Source of the DNA: JAJFTV01 sp964426355
Lineage (GTDB): Bacteria > Chloroflexota > Anaerolineae > Anaerolineales > Anaerolineaceae
Assembly (NCBI GenBank): GCA_964426355.1
Contig: CAYRRA010000067.1
Span: 1 to 21,662 of the forward strand
Length of the DNA: 21,662 bases
Reading direction: 5' to 3'
The notes under the pieces were generated by a model. The model was given only the letters and a program-made list of their open reading frames with translations. It had not been told where the DNA came from and did not search any database. Positions within the stretch are counted from its first letter, which is position 1, and the number at the start of each line of letters is the position of its first letter. A program made the translations under genes and the position numbers. Positions 13,934 through 20,871 of the stretch are shown here, piece by piece.

Positions 13934-14935
13934 TTATCGATCCTTCAAATAATCCAGGATCGTTTCCCGCATATCTTCTTCTCCATCGGTGATGTTGGAG
14001 AGGATGTTGATGACCAGTTTTTCTTGCGGCAGGTACCGCGAATCGAAACCGACCCCGGCGTCGCTGCCCACGAGCGAGAACATGCTGTCATCGAGTCGTT
14101 TGTAGAAGCCGCAGCTGTAACCGCTCTTGTCATTGAGTTTGCAGTGCGTCTTCAAGTAGGTCTCCGTGAGTTCTTTGGAAAGGATTTTGTTAGAAAACAG
14201 ACCATCCCAAAAAGCGCATAGATCGGTTGTGGTGGTGTACATCCCGCCATCTCCGGCGCCCCTCAGCGGAAGCTGATAGATATTGGTCGTTTTGCGATCC
14301 TCCAAATAACCATTTGCAGTGTTTTCGGGCAGGTCGTTGAAGGCGAAGAAGCCAGAGTGAGGCATCGAAGCCCTCTGCAAGACATGCTCGTGCATAAAAT
14401 CCCGGTAGAGCATGCCGGTCAGCTTCTCGATCAAAATCCCAAGAAAAACATACCCGCCATTCGAATAGGAGTATCTCTCACCCGGAAGGAACTTCATCGG
14501 TTTGCCCAAGAACAATGGGAGGTAATCGGATGGTGTTTCCAATTGGCACCACGGGATCTCCACGGAGAAGTGGTCAAAATCTTGCTCGATTTCCTCGTCG
14601 TAATAGTCATAGATGCCTGAGGTATGTGTCAGCAGGTGATATATCGTCGCGCGACTGTCGACGAACTCCGTATACCCTGCGTCGATTTCTGTGAGCGATG
14701 TATCCAATGCGATGACACCCCGGTCTATTAGCACACCCATCCCCAGCGCGGTAAAGCCCTTGGTCCCGGAGGCGATCCCGAAACGCGTATGGGTAGTGTT
14801 GGGCAGTTTGTTTTTCAGGTCCCGGTACCCGAATGCCTTGTTGAAGACGGTGGAAGTATCCTTGAAGATGGATACAACCCCTGAAAACTCCGTCTCTGCG
14901 GCGGTTTGTTCTATTCTGCGGATCAGTTCTTGCAT
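13934..14935 (-). CDS. Soluble serine beta-lactamase-like hydrolase with a variant third motif
   Basis: This second serine hydrolase of the beta-lactamase/PBP4* fold has 333 residues. The ATG at 14935 is the likely start, because AAAGGAG lies seven bases upstream; the frame also has an ATG six codons earlier. Motif one is S56-G-T-K59 in FGIASGTKGF, and motif two is Y157-S-N159 in YSYSNGG. LTHTSGIYDYYDEE (102-115) is typical of the family. The third motif, normally H/K-x-G, is replaced by LVGSDAGVGF (288-297). No signal peptide is visible, so it is probably cytoplasmic, unlike the one at 7014-8234. It starts 37 bases after the stop of the isoprenylcysteine-methyltransferase-like gene, so the two likely form an operon. 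The substrate is unknown. Confidence 0.87.
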   Translation of the reverse strand: MQELIRRIEQTAAETEFSGVVSIFKDTSTVFNKAFGYRDLKNKLPNTTHTRFGIASGTKGFTALGMGVLIDRGVIALDTSLTEIDAGYTEFVDSRATIYHLLTHTSGIYDYYDEEIEQDFDHFSVEIPWCQLETPSDYLPLFLGKPMKFLPGERYSYSNGGYVFLGILIEKLTGMLYRDFMHEHVLQRASMPHSGFFAFNDLPENTANGYLEDRKTTNIYQLPLRGAGDGGMYTTTTDLCAFWDGLFSNKILSKELTETYLKTHCKLNDKSGYSCGFYKRLDDSMFSLVGSDAGVGFDSRYLPQEKLVINILSNITDGEEDMRETILDYLKDR

Positions 14936-14972
14936 TGATTTTCTCCTTTGCAAGAGGGGCGTAGAAAAGTCA

Positions 14973-15458
14973 TCAGTAGCGCCCTATCCAGCGGCGGATG
15001 GTCGCGGTGTACTCCCGATAGGTTTCACCGAACCGGGCGGAAAGATATCTTTCTTCCGGTACGATCAGGATAAAATGACAGGCGATAAGAGATGGGATGA
15101 GAAGCAGGAATACCCAGGGAAGGTAGAATGCAAAAGAAATTCCTGTCAAGATGCAAACGCCACCCAGGTAGAGTGGATTGCGTGAGATGGAGAAGACGCC
15201 CGTGCTGATGAACCGGCTTGTGGGAAGACCCGGATCGGTTGGCTGGTTATAACGGGCAAACTCGCGACGGGTAAGCACGACCAGCCAAACGCCTGCCAGG
15301 ATCAGGATAGCGCCGACCAGTTTGATTACCAGCGTCAGGAAACCCTGTGTGAGGGGGATGGGCGCAATTCGCTGCAATACGAGTGCAGCCAGAAAAGGAA
15401 TCCCAAAAACGACCTCGAATACCTGCCAGCGGCTTTGGTGTGCAACATCCTTTGACAT
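14973..15458 (-). CDS. Isoprenylcysteine carboxyl methyltransferase-like membrane protein
   Basis: This is a SAM-dependent methyltransferase of the ICMT/phospholipid-methyltransferase (PEMT) superfamily, with 161 residues and about four membrane helices (about 13-30, 40-63, 97-112, 114-133). The conserved SAM-binding block is GVFSISRNPLYLGG (87-100), and the cytoplasmic C-terminal block is EERYLSARFGETYREYTATIRRWI (135-158). Bacterial members methylate small or lipid-like substrates that are mostly unknown. AAGGG precedes the ATG by about five bases. It shares its orientation with the serine hydrolase downstream and lies 86 bases after the acetyltransferase stop. Compare the larger relative at 19646-20671. 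Confidence 0.9.
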   Translation of the reverse strand: MSKDVAHQSRWQVFEVVFGIPFLAALVLQRIAPIPLTQGFLTLVIKLVGAILILAGVWLVVLTRREFARYNQPTDPGLPTSRFISTGVFSISRNPLYLGGVCILTGISFAFYLPWVFLLLIPSLIACHFILIVPEERYLSARFGETYREYTATIRRWIGRY

Positions 15459-15544
15459 TCTGCCCTTACCCTTCCACCCCTTTCGATCTTTTCGATAAAG
15501 TGTTTAACCTTGTAGAAATCTAATTTTATCGTCAAACTTGCAGG

Positions 15545-16069
15545 CTATGCCGGTGTGCCGGTTGCCTTGAAGCCCTCATGGAACATCACTTCACCTTGCG
15601 GATAGCTGCCATCGAACGAAAGCGAGAAGAAGACTTCCGGGGGAACACCCTCCATGCCAAGCCCGGCAACATTTTTAAAGCCAAACTTGACGTAGTACTG
15701 CGGATGCCCCACCAGGCAGCAGCCCCTCGCACCCAGGTTTTTCAACCGTGATAATCCTTCCAGGATCAACGCTTTGCCGATGCCCCTGCGCTGGTACATG
15801 GGCAGCACCGAAACCGGACCCAGCCCGTACCAGCCAGGGGTGCCATCCGAAATGCTGATTGGCGAAAATGCAATATGCCCGACGACCTGTCCGTCCACCT
15901 CTGCCACAAGTGAAAGGGTTAACGCCCCTGCGCAACGCAGTGCATCCACCACGAACTGTTCAGTGTGGCTGCTGATTTCCATACTCTCAAAGGCTGCCAC
16001 GGTTACATTGGTAATGGTGACGATATCGTTTTTTGTTTCATCTCTGATGAGGATGTTTGGTGTCTTCAT
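15545..16069 (-). CDS. GNAT-family N-acetyltransferase, YhbS-like
   Basis: This is a predicted acetyl-coenzyme A-dependent acetyltransferase of 174 residues. The layout matches YhbS-type proteins: an N-terminal IRDETKNDIVTI segment, SLVAEVDGQVVGHIAFSPI (53-71), LGPVSVLPMYQRRGIGKALI (83-102) with the acetyl-CoA pyrophosphate loop Q93-R-R-G-I-G98, LVGHPQYYVKFGF (119-131) and PEVFF near the end. The substrate is unknown. ATG 16069 is chosen over ATG 16081 on conservation; neither has a strong ribosome site. A TATAAT -10 box with TTTTCA 16 bases upstream (16116-16143) probably drives it. It has an 86-base gap to the methyltransferase gene downstream. Confidence 0.9.
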   Translation of the reverse strand: MKTPNILIRDETKNDIVTITNVTVAAFESMEISSHTEQFVVDALRCAGALTLSLVAEVDGQVVGHIAFSPISISDGTPGWYGLGPVSVLPMYQRRGIGKALILEGLSRLKNLGARGCCLVGHPQYYVKFGFKNVAGLGMEGVPPEVFFSLSFDGSYPQGEVMFHEGFKATGTPA

Positions 16070-16115
16070 CTTTTTTCTCATTTCATTGTATTTGTTCAGC
16101 GCATTGGATTACAAA

Positions 16116-16143
16116 ATTATACTGCTTTTGCAAAATATGAAAA
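16116..16143 (-). promoter_or_regulatory. Probable promoter of the acetyltransferase gene
   Basis: On the minus strand a consensus -10 box TATAAT (16116-16121) is preceded after 16 bases by TTTTCA (16138-16143). It leaves a leader of about 30-40 bases before the start codon. Confidence 0.5.
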
Positions 16144-16286
16144 ATTTTGCCCCACAAGCGTGCTAATAGCGCCAAAAATCAAACCATCTGTTCTGTAGCG
16201 GTTCGCATCCTCATCCGAGGCTGTCCCAAAAGCCGGGAGAGCGTTCATTGTGTCTACTGCAATCCAACAATACCTGCAACCCGGTT

Positions 16287-16334
16287 TGTCATCTCGACCA
16301 GCGGGAGGGATCACCATTGGCTCTGCCGGGCAGG
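16287..16334 (+). repeat. Dispersed repeat, copy A
   Basis: It begins TGTCATCTCGACCAGCGGGA and continues into AGGGATCACCATTGG and a CCGGGCAGG end. It shares its head with the copies at 16400 and 16563, with the tail diverged. Confidence 0.55.
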
Positions 16335-16361
16335 TAGTGTTGCAATGCATAGGTTCAGGTC

Positions 16362-16387
16362 GATCCTTCGCTTTGCTCAGGATGACA
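16362..16387 (-). repeat. Dispersed repeat head, inverted copy B
   Basis: Read on the minus strand it gives TGTCATCCTGAGCAAAGCGA followed by AGGATC, an inverted and shorter relative of the repeat head. Facing copy C, it could pair with it in a transcript. Confidence 0.5.
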
Positions 16388-16399
16388 GTACGCCCAGGT

Positions 16400-16467
16400 T
16401 GTCATCCCAAAGCGCAAGCGAGGGATCACCATTGCCCTGGGCAGCAAGCAGCCCTGTCTGGCAGGCA
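16400..16467 (+). repeat. Dispersed repeat, copy C
   Basis: The head TGTCATCCCAAAGCGCAAGC is followed by GAGGGATCACC and a tail CCCTGGGCAGCAAGCAGCCC that is shared exactly with copy D, ending GGCAGGCA. Confidence 0.65.
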
Positions 16468-16562
16468 AACCGGTGATCCGTAATGGGTAACTGGTGATTG
16501 GGTTGGGCAGGGCGCAGGGGGTGTTGTCGGGTTTTGAGGGGGCAATGGAACGCAACCCACAT

Positions 16563-16628
16563 TGTCATCCCGACCAGTGGGAGGGATCACCTTTGCCCTG
16601 GGCAGCAAGCAGCCCTCACCGGCAGGCA
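16563..16628 (+). repeat. Dispersed repeat, copy D
   Basis: The head TGTCATCCCGACCAGTGGGA, then GGGATCACC and the same CCCTGGGCAGCAAGCAGCCC tail as copy C, again ends GGCAGGCA. C and D are direct copies 163 bases apart with a two-base length difference in the head. Confidence 0.65.
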
Positions 16629-16796
16629 GCCTGGTCTTGCACACGCCCGCGCGCATCTGCACGAGTGGATCGGGAGTGAGGAGAGTAGAGAAGAAAAACA
16701 GCTGGCGATTGCATTCTCTCATTCGCCAGGACGGGGACTTTTTCGTATAATTGTTGGTGATGAGGTACAAGCCAATAACTGCACCACCAAACCAGC

Positions 16797-16819
16797 CGCG
16801 GGCTGATATTCCACCGCGG
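16797..16819 (+). promoter_or_regulatory. GC-rich hairpin in the ung leader
   Basis: CCGCGG occurs twice (16797-16802 and 16814-16819) and, being self-complementary, can pair across a loop of 11 bases. It ends 19 bases before the ung ATG and just before its AAGGAG ribosome site. A -10-like TATAAT lies upstream at 16746-16751 with only a weak -35. Confidence 0.35.
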
Positions 16820-16838
16820 CGCGCACAAGGAGCCCCGT

Positions 16839-17516
16839 ATGCCTGTTCCAGATAGCTGGCTACCCGCCCTGGCGGGCGAGACCACTCAACCTTACTACCA
16901 ACAACTCTACCGCTTTGTCGGTGAGGAACGGCGCAGGTATAAAGTTTACCCGCCGGGAGAAGACGTGTTCAATGCGCTGCGTTACACCCCATTGGAGCAG
17001 GTGCGCGTGGTGATTATCGGGCAGGACCCCTACCATGATGAGAACCAGGCACACGGGCTGGCATTTTCGGTGCGCCCCGGCGTGGCTGCTCCTCCTTCAC
17101 TGCTGAATATTTTCAAAGAACTGCGCACAGACGTTGGGTTTCGCATCCCAAATCACGGCTGCCTGATCCCCTGGGCTGAGCAGGGCGTGCTGCTGCTGAA
17201 TGCCGTGCTGACCGTGCGCGCGCACCAGGCAAACTCGCATCAGGGCAAGGGCTGGGAGAACTTCACCGATGCGGTGCTGCGGACGGTGAATGCACGCGGC
17301 AGCCGGGTGGTCTTTTTGTTGTGGGGTAGTTATGCCCAGCGCAAGGCTGAATGGATCGATACCAGCCGTCATACCGTGTTGAAAGCCCCGCACCCTTCGC
17401 CGCTTTCTGCCTCACGCGGTTTCTTTGGCTGCCGTCACTTTTCAAAGACCAATGCGGCGTTCCAATCCGCCGGTCTGCCGCCCATCGACTGGCAGCTTCC
17501 GGACTGGGTAGGGTAA
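16839..17516 (+). CDS. ung: Uracil-DNA glycosylase, family 1
   Basis: This base-excision repair enzyme removes uracil from DNA in the cytoplasm. It has 225 residues, the normal length. The water-activating motif GQDPYH lies at 61-66 with catalytic D63, and LLLNAVLTV (118-126) follows. The minor-groove motif HPSPLSASRGFFG runs from H185. AAGGAG lies six bases before the ATG. It is a single gene transcribed toward the RNA methyltransferase gene, with a terminator between them. Identification is secure. Confidence 0.97.
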   Translation: MPVPDSWLPALAGETTQPYYQQLYRFVGEERRRYKVYPPGEDVFNALRYTPLEQVRVVIIGQDPYHDENQAHGLAFSVRPGVAAPPSLLNIFKELRTDVGFRIPNHGCLIPWAEQGVLLLNAVLTVRAHQANSHQGKGWENFTDAVLRTVNARGSRVVFLLWGSYAQRKAEWIDTSRHTVLKAPHPSPLSASRGFFGCRHFSKTNAAFQSAGLPPIDWQLPDWVG

Positions 17517-17606
17517 GCGGCGGCTGTGGAAAAACGAACGCTTATTAAACTTTTCCTGCGAGAATGACCAGGTAGCACACCCTGCCAGGCAAAAAACCAC
17601 AACGAA

Positions 17607-17630
17607 AGCCCATTTGCCTGGGCTGTTTTT
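17607..17630 (+). terminator. Rho-independent terminator of ung
   Basis: AGCCCA (17607-17612) pairs with TGGGCT (17619-17624) across a six-base loop, followed by G and a run of five T. It lies 90 bases after the ung stop and three bases before the end of the convergent methyltransferase gene. Confidence 0.75.
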
Positions 17631-17632
17631 CT

Positions 17633-18832
17633 TCATCTGTTTGTTATTTGAACGCAGTTTTCACGAATTTGATGTAACTTTTTCTTCAAATCAATGATTT
17701 CATTTTCGGAAAATCCAGACAATATCTTGCGTTCTGTGCTTTCTACTGTAAACCACAACTTGGCTAGTACCTCTTCGCCTTTGGCGGTCAATCGGAGCCT
17801 GTCGCTTTGATGGACTAATTTGTTCTCAATGAGTAAGCCCAGAAATTCGTTCGTTTCTTTCTCTAAAACACCGAACTGTTTACACATATCCTCCATGCTC
17901 ATCTCTCTGTCACACTTTAAAACCATCATGAAAATGACTTGCTGGCTGTTCAAGTCGGATATTTTTTGTAGTTCGGCATCCAGTGCTTTTTGGACTAACA
18001 TTCCTGCAACATTCAATTCTCTGCCTAAAGTGGTTTTAATTTGCTGTTCGATCATGGACATTACCTGTTTGAGTTTGAGTTCATATACACTGATCCCTGT
18101 TGCAACACCGACGTTCAGGCTTTCAATGGTTTCAGACATGGGGATTTGAACCAGGAAATCCGCTTGTTCTTCAAATTCCTGGCTTACTCCTCTGCTTTCA
18201 TTCCCGACAATCAGTGCAACGGGTTTTGGTTTCAATTCCACCAGTGATTGGAGGTTGTTTCCTCTTGGACTGGTCACAACAATTTGGTACCCGCTTTCCC
18301 GCAGGGAGCGAATCGTATCCGCGCTATCTGTGTAACGGATCATGTGTGTTAAAAATACACTTCCACGTGATGCTTCTATTGTTTTCTGCTGATAAAGATC
18401 AAAATCACTATTTGTACTGACGATTTCACGGATGCCAAAAGCATGACAGGTCCGAATAATTGTACCGATATTGCCATAATCTTTTACACCATCCAGGACA
18501 ACCGTAAAATTGGATCCGAATGCGCTTTCTGTTTCAGGTATTCTTCCTACGCCAATAATTGGAATCACAAAGTTTTTGTCAGTGACCTTTTTCTGTATCC
18601 CATCAGATATTTTGTATGCGCTAATATTTTGCCTCTGGTATTTTTCTTCAACTACTGCCTGCCCGCTTTCGACAAACAAGACATATTCAATTTCAATTCC
18701 ATGTTCTATCGCCCAATCAAGAATTTCCTCTCCTTCTAAAAGCATTCTTTGATGCTCGTCTCTCCCTTTGCGTGTTTTCACAGCACGAGCCAAGACGATT
18801 TTTTCGTCCTTGATTGAGGTGATTGTGATCAT
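17633..18832 (-). CDS. SPOUT (TrmH/SpoU) RNA methyltransferase fused to a MarR-like domain
   Basis: The 399-residue product has two parts. Residues 1-250 form a TrmH-type RNA 2'-O-methyltransferase: a substrate-binding L30e-like domain (about 28-95), then the knot fold with motif 1 DYGNIGTIIRTCHAFG (118-133, N121 and R127), motif 2 LIVGNESRGV (207-216) and motif 3 IPMSETIESLNVGVATGISV (230-249, with S238-L-N). Residues 262-395 look like a complete MarR-type winged-helix unit: a lead helix, LNSQQVIFMMVL, the recognition-helix region EDMCKQFGVLEKETNEFLGL (314-333), the wing with NKLVHQSDRLRLTAKG (337-352), and a C-terminal FSENEIIDLKKKLHQI helix. Both halves normally form dimers. A ribosome site AGAGAG lies eight bases before the ATG. 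A promoter with a palindrome at its start site lies upstream. Likely an rRNA or tRNA methylase with built-in regulation; the target nucleotide is unknown. Confidence 0.9.
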   Translation of the reverse strand: MITITSIKDEKIVLARAVKTRKGRDEHQRMLLEGEEILDWAIEHGIEIEYVLFVESGQAVVEEKYQRQNISAYKISDGIQKKVTDKNFVIPIIGVGRIPETESAFGSNFTVVLDGVKDYGNIGTIIRTCHAFGIREIVSTNSDFDLYQQKTIEASRGSVFLTHMIRYTDSADTIRSLRESGYQIVVTSPRGNNLQSLVELKPKPVALIVGNESRGVSQEFEEQADFLVQIPMSETIESLNVGVATGISVYELKLKQVMSMIEQQIKTTLGRELNVAGMLVQKALDAELQKISDLNSQQVIFMMVLKCDREMSMEDMCKQFGVLEKETNEFLGLLIENKLVHQSDRLRLTAKGEEVLAKLWFTVESTERKILSGFSENEIIDLKKKLHQIRENCVQITNR

Positions 18833-18884
18833 CAGCGTTTCTCTCTTGAATAACTTTCGGGCAATAACCTGTTATATGCGTGGA

Positions 18885-18905
18885 TTCGTGACACGAAAAA
18901 TTATA
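18885..18905 (-). promoter_or_regulatory. Promoter with overlapping palindromic operator for the SPOUT-MarR gene
   Basis: The minus strand carries a consensus TATAAT (18900-18905). Two bases downstream begins a perfect 13-base palindrome TTCGTGTCACGAA (18885-18897), which covers the expected transcription start. That is a classic repressor position. No good -35 box is visible, so an activator or another contact may be needed. The leader to the ATG would be about 60 bases. Confidence 0.6.
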
Positions 18906-19002
18906 CTCCGCGAAGCACAGATTGGCAGCGGTAGCAGGTGTGGAAGTTTGTTCGCCCGCAGAGAAAATTGCCTCAGAAACCTACGTGGCAGTGCAGGCTT
19001 TG

Positions 19003-19503
19003 TCAGGCGGCGTTTTGAGTTAGAAACTCTTCGATGTCGCAGATAAATTCCAAACTCTCTTGCTCTATTTGTTTTGTTAATGCATCCAGGTCGCTAAAAT
19101 CTGGATTGCTGACCAGAATATGCTCCACAACAGAATCGACGCCTTTCACAGGTTTTACAACTTTGTATTTGTCCCAACCTTTTTGCTGGATCATTTCCCA
19201 ATATTTTGAGAGAACCTGTTTGTTTTTTCCGGACAACCAAATCTCAAACCGATATGAGTCGTAAAGAAAGACAATCGCAATCTTCAAATCCCTGGCTTTT
19301 AATGACGTGGGCAAGAGAGAAAAATAGGTCATATCCATATACCCATTGTAGAGATTTCCGGGCACGGAATAATCGGGAAATTTGTTTGAAAAATGGTTCT
19401 TCAAACTCATCATATACTCCATTAATCCCTGATAGGCTTTTTGGATTATTCCCTTCTCCAGTTGTTTTTTAAACTCAGCCATATTTTCTTGCAATGATTT
19501 CAA
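19003..19503 (-). CDS. DUF7000-like protein of unknown function
   Basis: This soluble protein of 166 residues has a helical N-terminus (MKSLQENMAEFKKQLEKG) followed by AYQGLMEYMMSLKNHF, YMDMTYFSLLP (55-65), LKIAIVFLYDSYRFEIWLSG (73-92), KGVDSVVEHILVSNPDFSDL (120-139) and a final helix. This order matches small proteins annotated DUF7000 in Firmicutes and other bacteria, to my memory; the biochemical role is unknown. The start is TTG at 19503, chosen for the strong AGGAGG five bases upstream. An imperfect 20-base palindrome with a -10-like TATATT lies 43 bases upstream. The SPOUT-MarR gene follows 170 bases downstream with its own promoter. Confidence 0.82.
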   Translation of the reverse strand: MKSLQENMAEFKKQLEKGIIQKAYQGLMEYMMSLKNHFSNKFPDYSVPGNLYNGYMDMTYFSLLPTSLKARDLKIAIVFLYDSYRFEIWLSGKNKQVLSKYWEMIQQKGWDKYKVVKPVKGVDSVVEHILVSNPDFSDLDALTKQIEQESLEFICDIEEFLTQNAA

Positions 19504-19545
19504 GATAACCTCCTGCTTGCTCCTCTGAATGGTGGATACTCAGAC

Positions 19546-19565
19546 TCAGTTTAATATAAACCTGA
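19546..19565 (-). promoter_or_regulatory. Imperfect palindrome over a possible -10 box upstream of the DUF7000-like gene
   Basis: On the minus strand TCAGGTTTATATTAAACTGA has arms matching at eight of ten positions and contains TATATT. TTTTCA lies about 18 bases upstream. It could be an operator overlapping a promoter; support is moderate to weak. Confidence 0.3.
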
Positions 19566-19645
19566 CAAAACAGCCATGAAAATCCTCTATCTCTTTGCAA
19601 AATGATTCATTGCCAATTACTTCGTCAGATTTTGTGCCTTCCCCA

Positions 19646-20671
19646 TTATAAAAATGGCGGCATGTTGAATGGAAATCGAAACCAACCCCCATCTGGAGGA
19701 AACTGAAAAATCACAAAGGGCACCGAGAGCAACACCAGGAAGGCGGCATATAGAAGGAACGTCACCAACACCTCCCGACCGTTTTCTGGGTATTCTTTTC
19801 TCAACAGACAGCGAAGTGGCAAGGAGATCATCCTTGAAACAAAAGAGGGCAGTGGTAACAGAAAAGGTGCTTTGGAACGGTATTCGTCGTAACCGACCGC
19901 TTGCCTCATCTCTATCTCTTCCAGCAATGCCACACACACAATGACCAGCGTCGATAGAAGCCACGGCAAACTGTTGCCCAGGCTATACATGATCCGGGGT
20001 CCACGTAAACGTGAGACAAAGAGCATCACACCATAACTCCAGACGATCCATCCCAGGTATTGCGGATGCCGTGAAAAACGGTATACCCCCCAATCCACGA
20101 TACGTTTCCTTTGTGCGTAAGAATGTAACCACATGAAAACGCCGGCGATAAACAAAAACAGTCCTGCACCCATGAAAAACCAGATCACATGCGTTCTGAT
20201 ATCCACACCGACCAGAGCAGGAGGATAGACCAGCACCATATAGGGCAGATAGGCAATATCCCCCAGGTTCAGCCAGCGATATGAGATATCCAGAATTGGC
20301 ATCCAGATCACCCGCAACATCCCCAGACCAGCCAGGAAAAACATATTCAAAGCGAAATGTCCAAAAACAGGCAGGAAGAATGTGAAGGCACCCAGCGAGG
20401 CTAAACGGCATTTTTCAGTGACCAGCCCGATCACAATCAGCGCGATGACACCGGCAAAGCATATGAACCCGATCAGCCGGATATGGTTTGATTGGATAAA
20501 CGCCTCTGTAACGTCAATTTCGATACTTGAATCATCACCTGGAAAATCAATTGCCTGAACCAGCCACGCATTAATCAGAACCGGTAATTCAATGGTGGCA
20601 TAGACGAGACCCGCCGTGAACAAGAGGGTGGCGAACAGGATCACGAAAAGGGAACCGGTTTTTGATGGCAT
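19646..20671 (-). CDS. Polytopic membrane methyltransferase of the isoprenylcysteine/phospholipid type
   Basis: This integral membrane protein of 341 residues has about eight hydrophobic segments: roughly 7-25, 66-84, 92-113, 142-157, 163-182, 206-220, 236-250 and 301-323. The SAM-binding signature of the ICMT/PEMT superfamily is GVYRFSRHPQYLGW (195-208), and the matching late motif is LLEEIEMRQAVGYDEYRSKAP (249-269). The N-terminal half (1-180) is an extra membrane domain not found in the 161-residue relative at 14973-15458. The start at ATG 20671 has GGAGG about seven bases upstream; the open frame goes on 99 bases without support. It probably methylates a lipid or lipid-like substrate; which one is unknown. 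Confidence 0.85.
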   Translation of the reverse strand: MPSKTGSLFVILFATLLFTAGLVYATIELPVLINAWLVQAIDFPGDDSSIEIDVTEAFIQSNHIRLIGFICFAGVIALIVIGLVTEKCRLASLGAFTFFLPVFGHFALNMFFLAGLGMLRVIWMPILDISYRWLNLGDIAYLPYMVLVYPPALVGVDIRTHVIWFFMGAGLFLFIAGVFMWLHSYAQRKRIVDWGVYRFSRHPQYLGWIVWSYGVMLFVSRLRGPRIMYSLGNSLPWLLSTLVIVCVALLEEIEMRQAVGYDEYRSKAPFLLPLPSFVSRMISLPLRCLLRKEYPENGREVLVTFLLYAAFLVLLSVPFVIFQFPPDGGWFRFPFNMPPFL

Positions 20672-20697
20672 CTCAACTCCTCCTCTTTCGATTGCCT

Positions 20698-20871
20698 TTG
20701 TATGGAGTTGAGACGAAATCGGTGGTGAAAATGTTCCCGATGTACGGCAAGGAGCTGTTGCCAACCCCATTGCCCGGTTATAGCAGTTTCTGGCGAAGGG
20801 AGGATGTGAGTAAGGCTAATGCAGGAAAAGCCGCGGCTATACAGCGGAATGCTTTGTGGGGATTAGAGTAA
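20698..20871 (+). pseudogene. Possible plus-strand gene remnant
   Basis: A plus-strand frame ends at 20869-20871 and its last 50 codons read like a real protein end (ELLPTPLPGYSSFWRREDV, then KANAGKAAAIQRNALWGLE). No good start or ribosome site is seen; the frame runs back into the second membrane methyltransferase gene, so if real it has lost its front part. The stop overlaps the DNA methyltransferase 3' end. Family not recognised; it may be chance. Confidence 0.25.

Larger units (their letters stand above)
16070..16838. other. Repeat-rich intergenic region without supported genes
   Basis: This is 769 bases between the divergently oriented acetyltransferase and ung genes. It has several overlapping short frames on both strands but none with a protein-like sequence or a ribosome site. 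It contains the acetyltransferase promoter, four related dispersed repeats (16287-16628), a -10-like TATAAT at 16746-16751 and a GC-rich hairpin in the ung leader. Confidence 0.7.

Noticed and set aside
14691..15185. 164-codon plus-strand frame
   Set aside because: It lies opposite two well-supported minus-strand genes and shows no motif.
16287..16628. CRISPR array
   Set aside because: The repeats are imperfect, few, in both orientations and unevenly spaced, and no cas gene is present.
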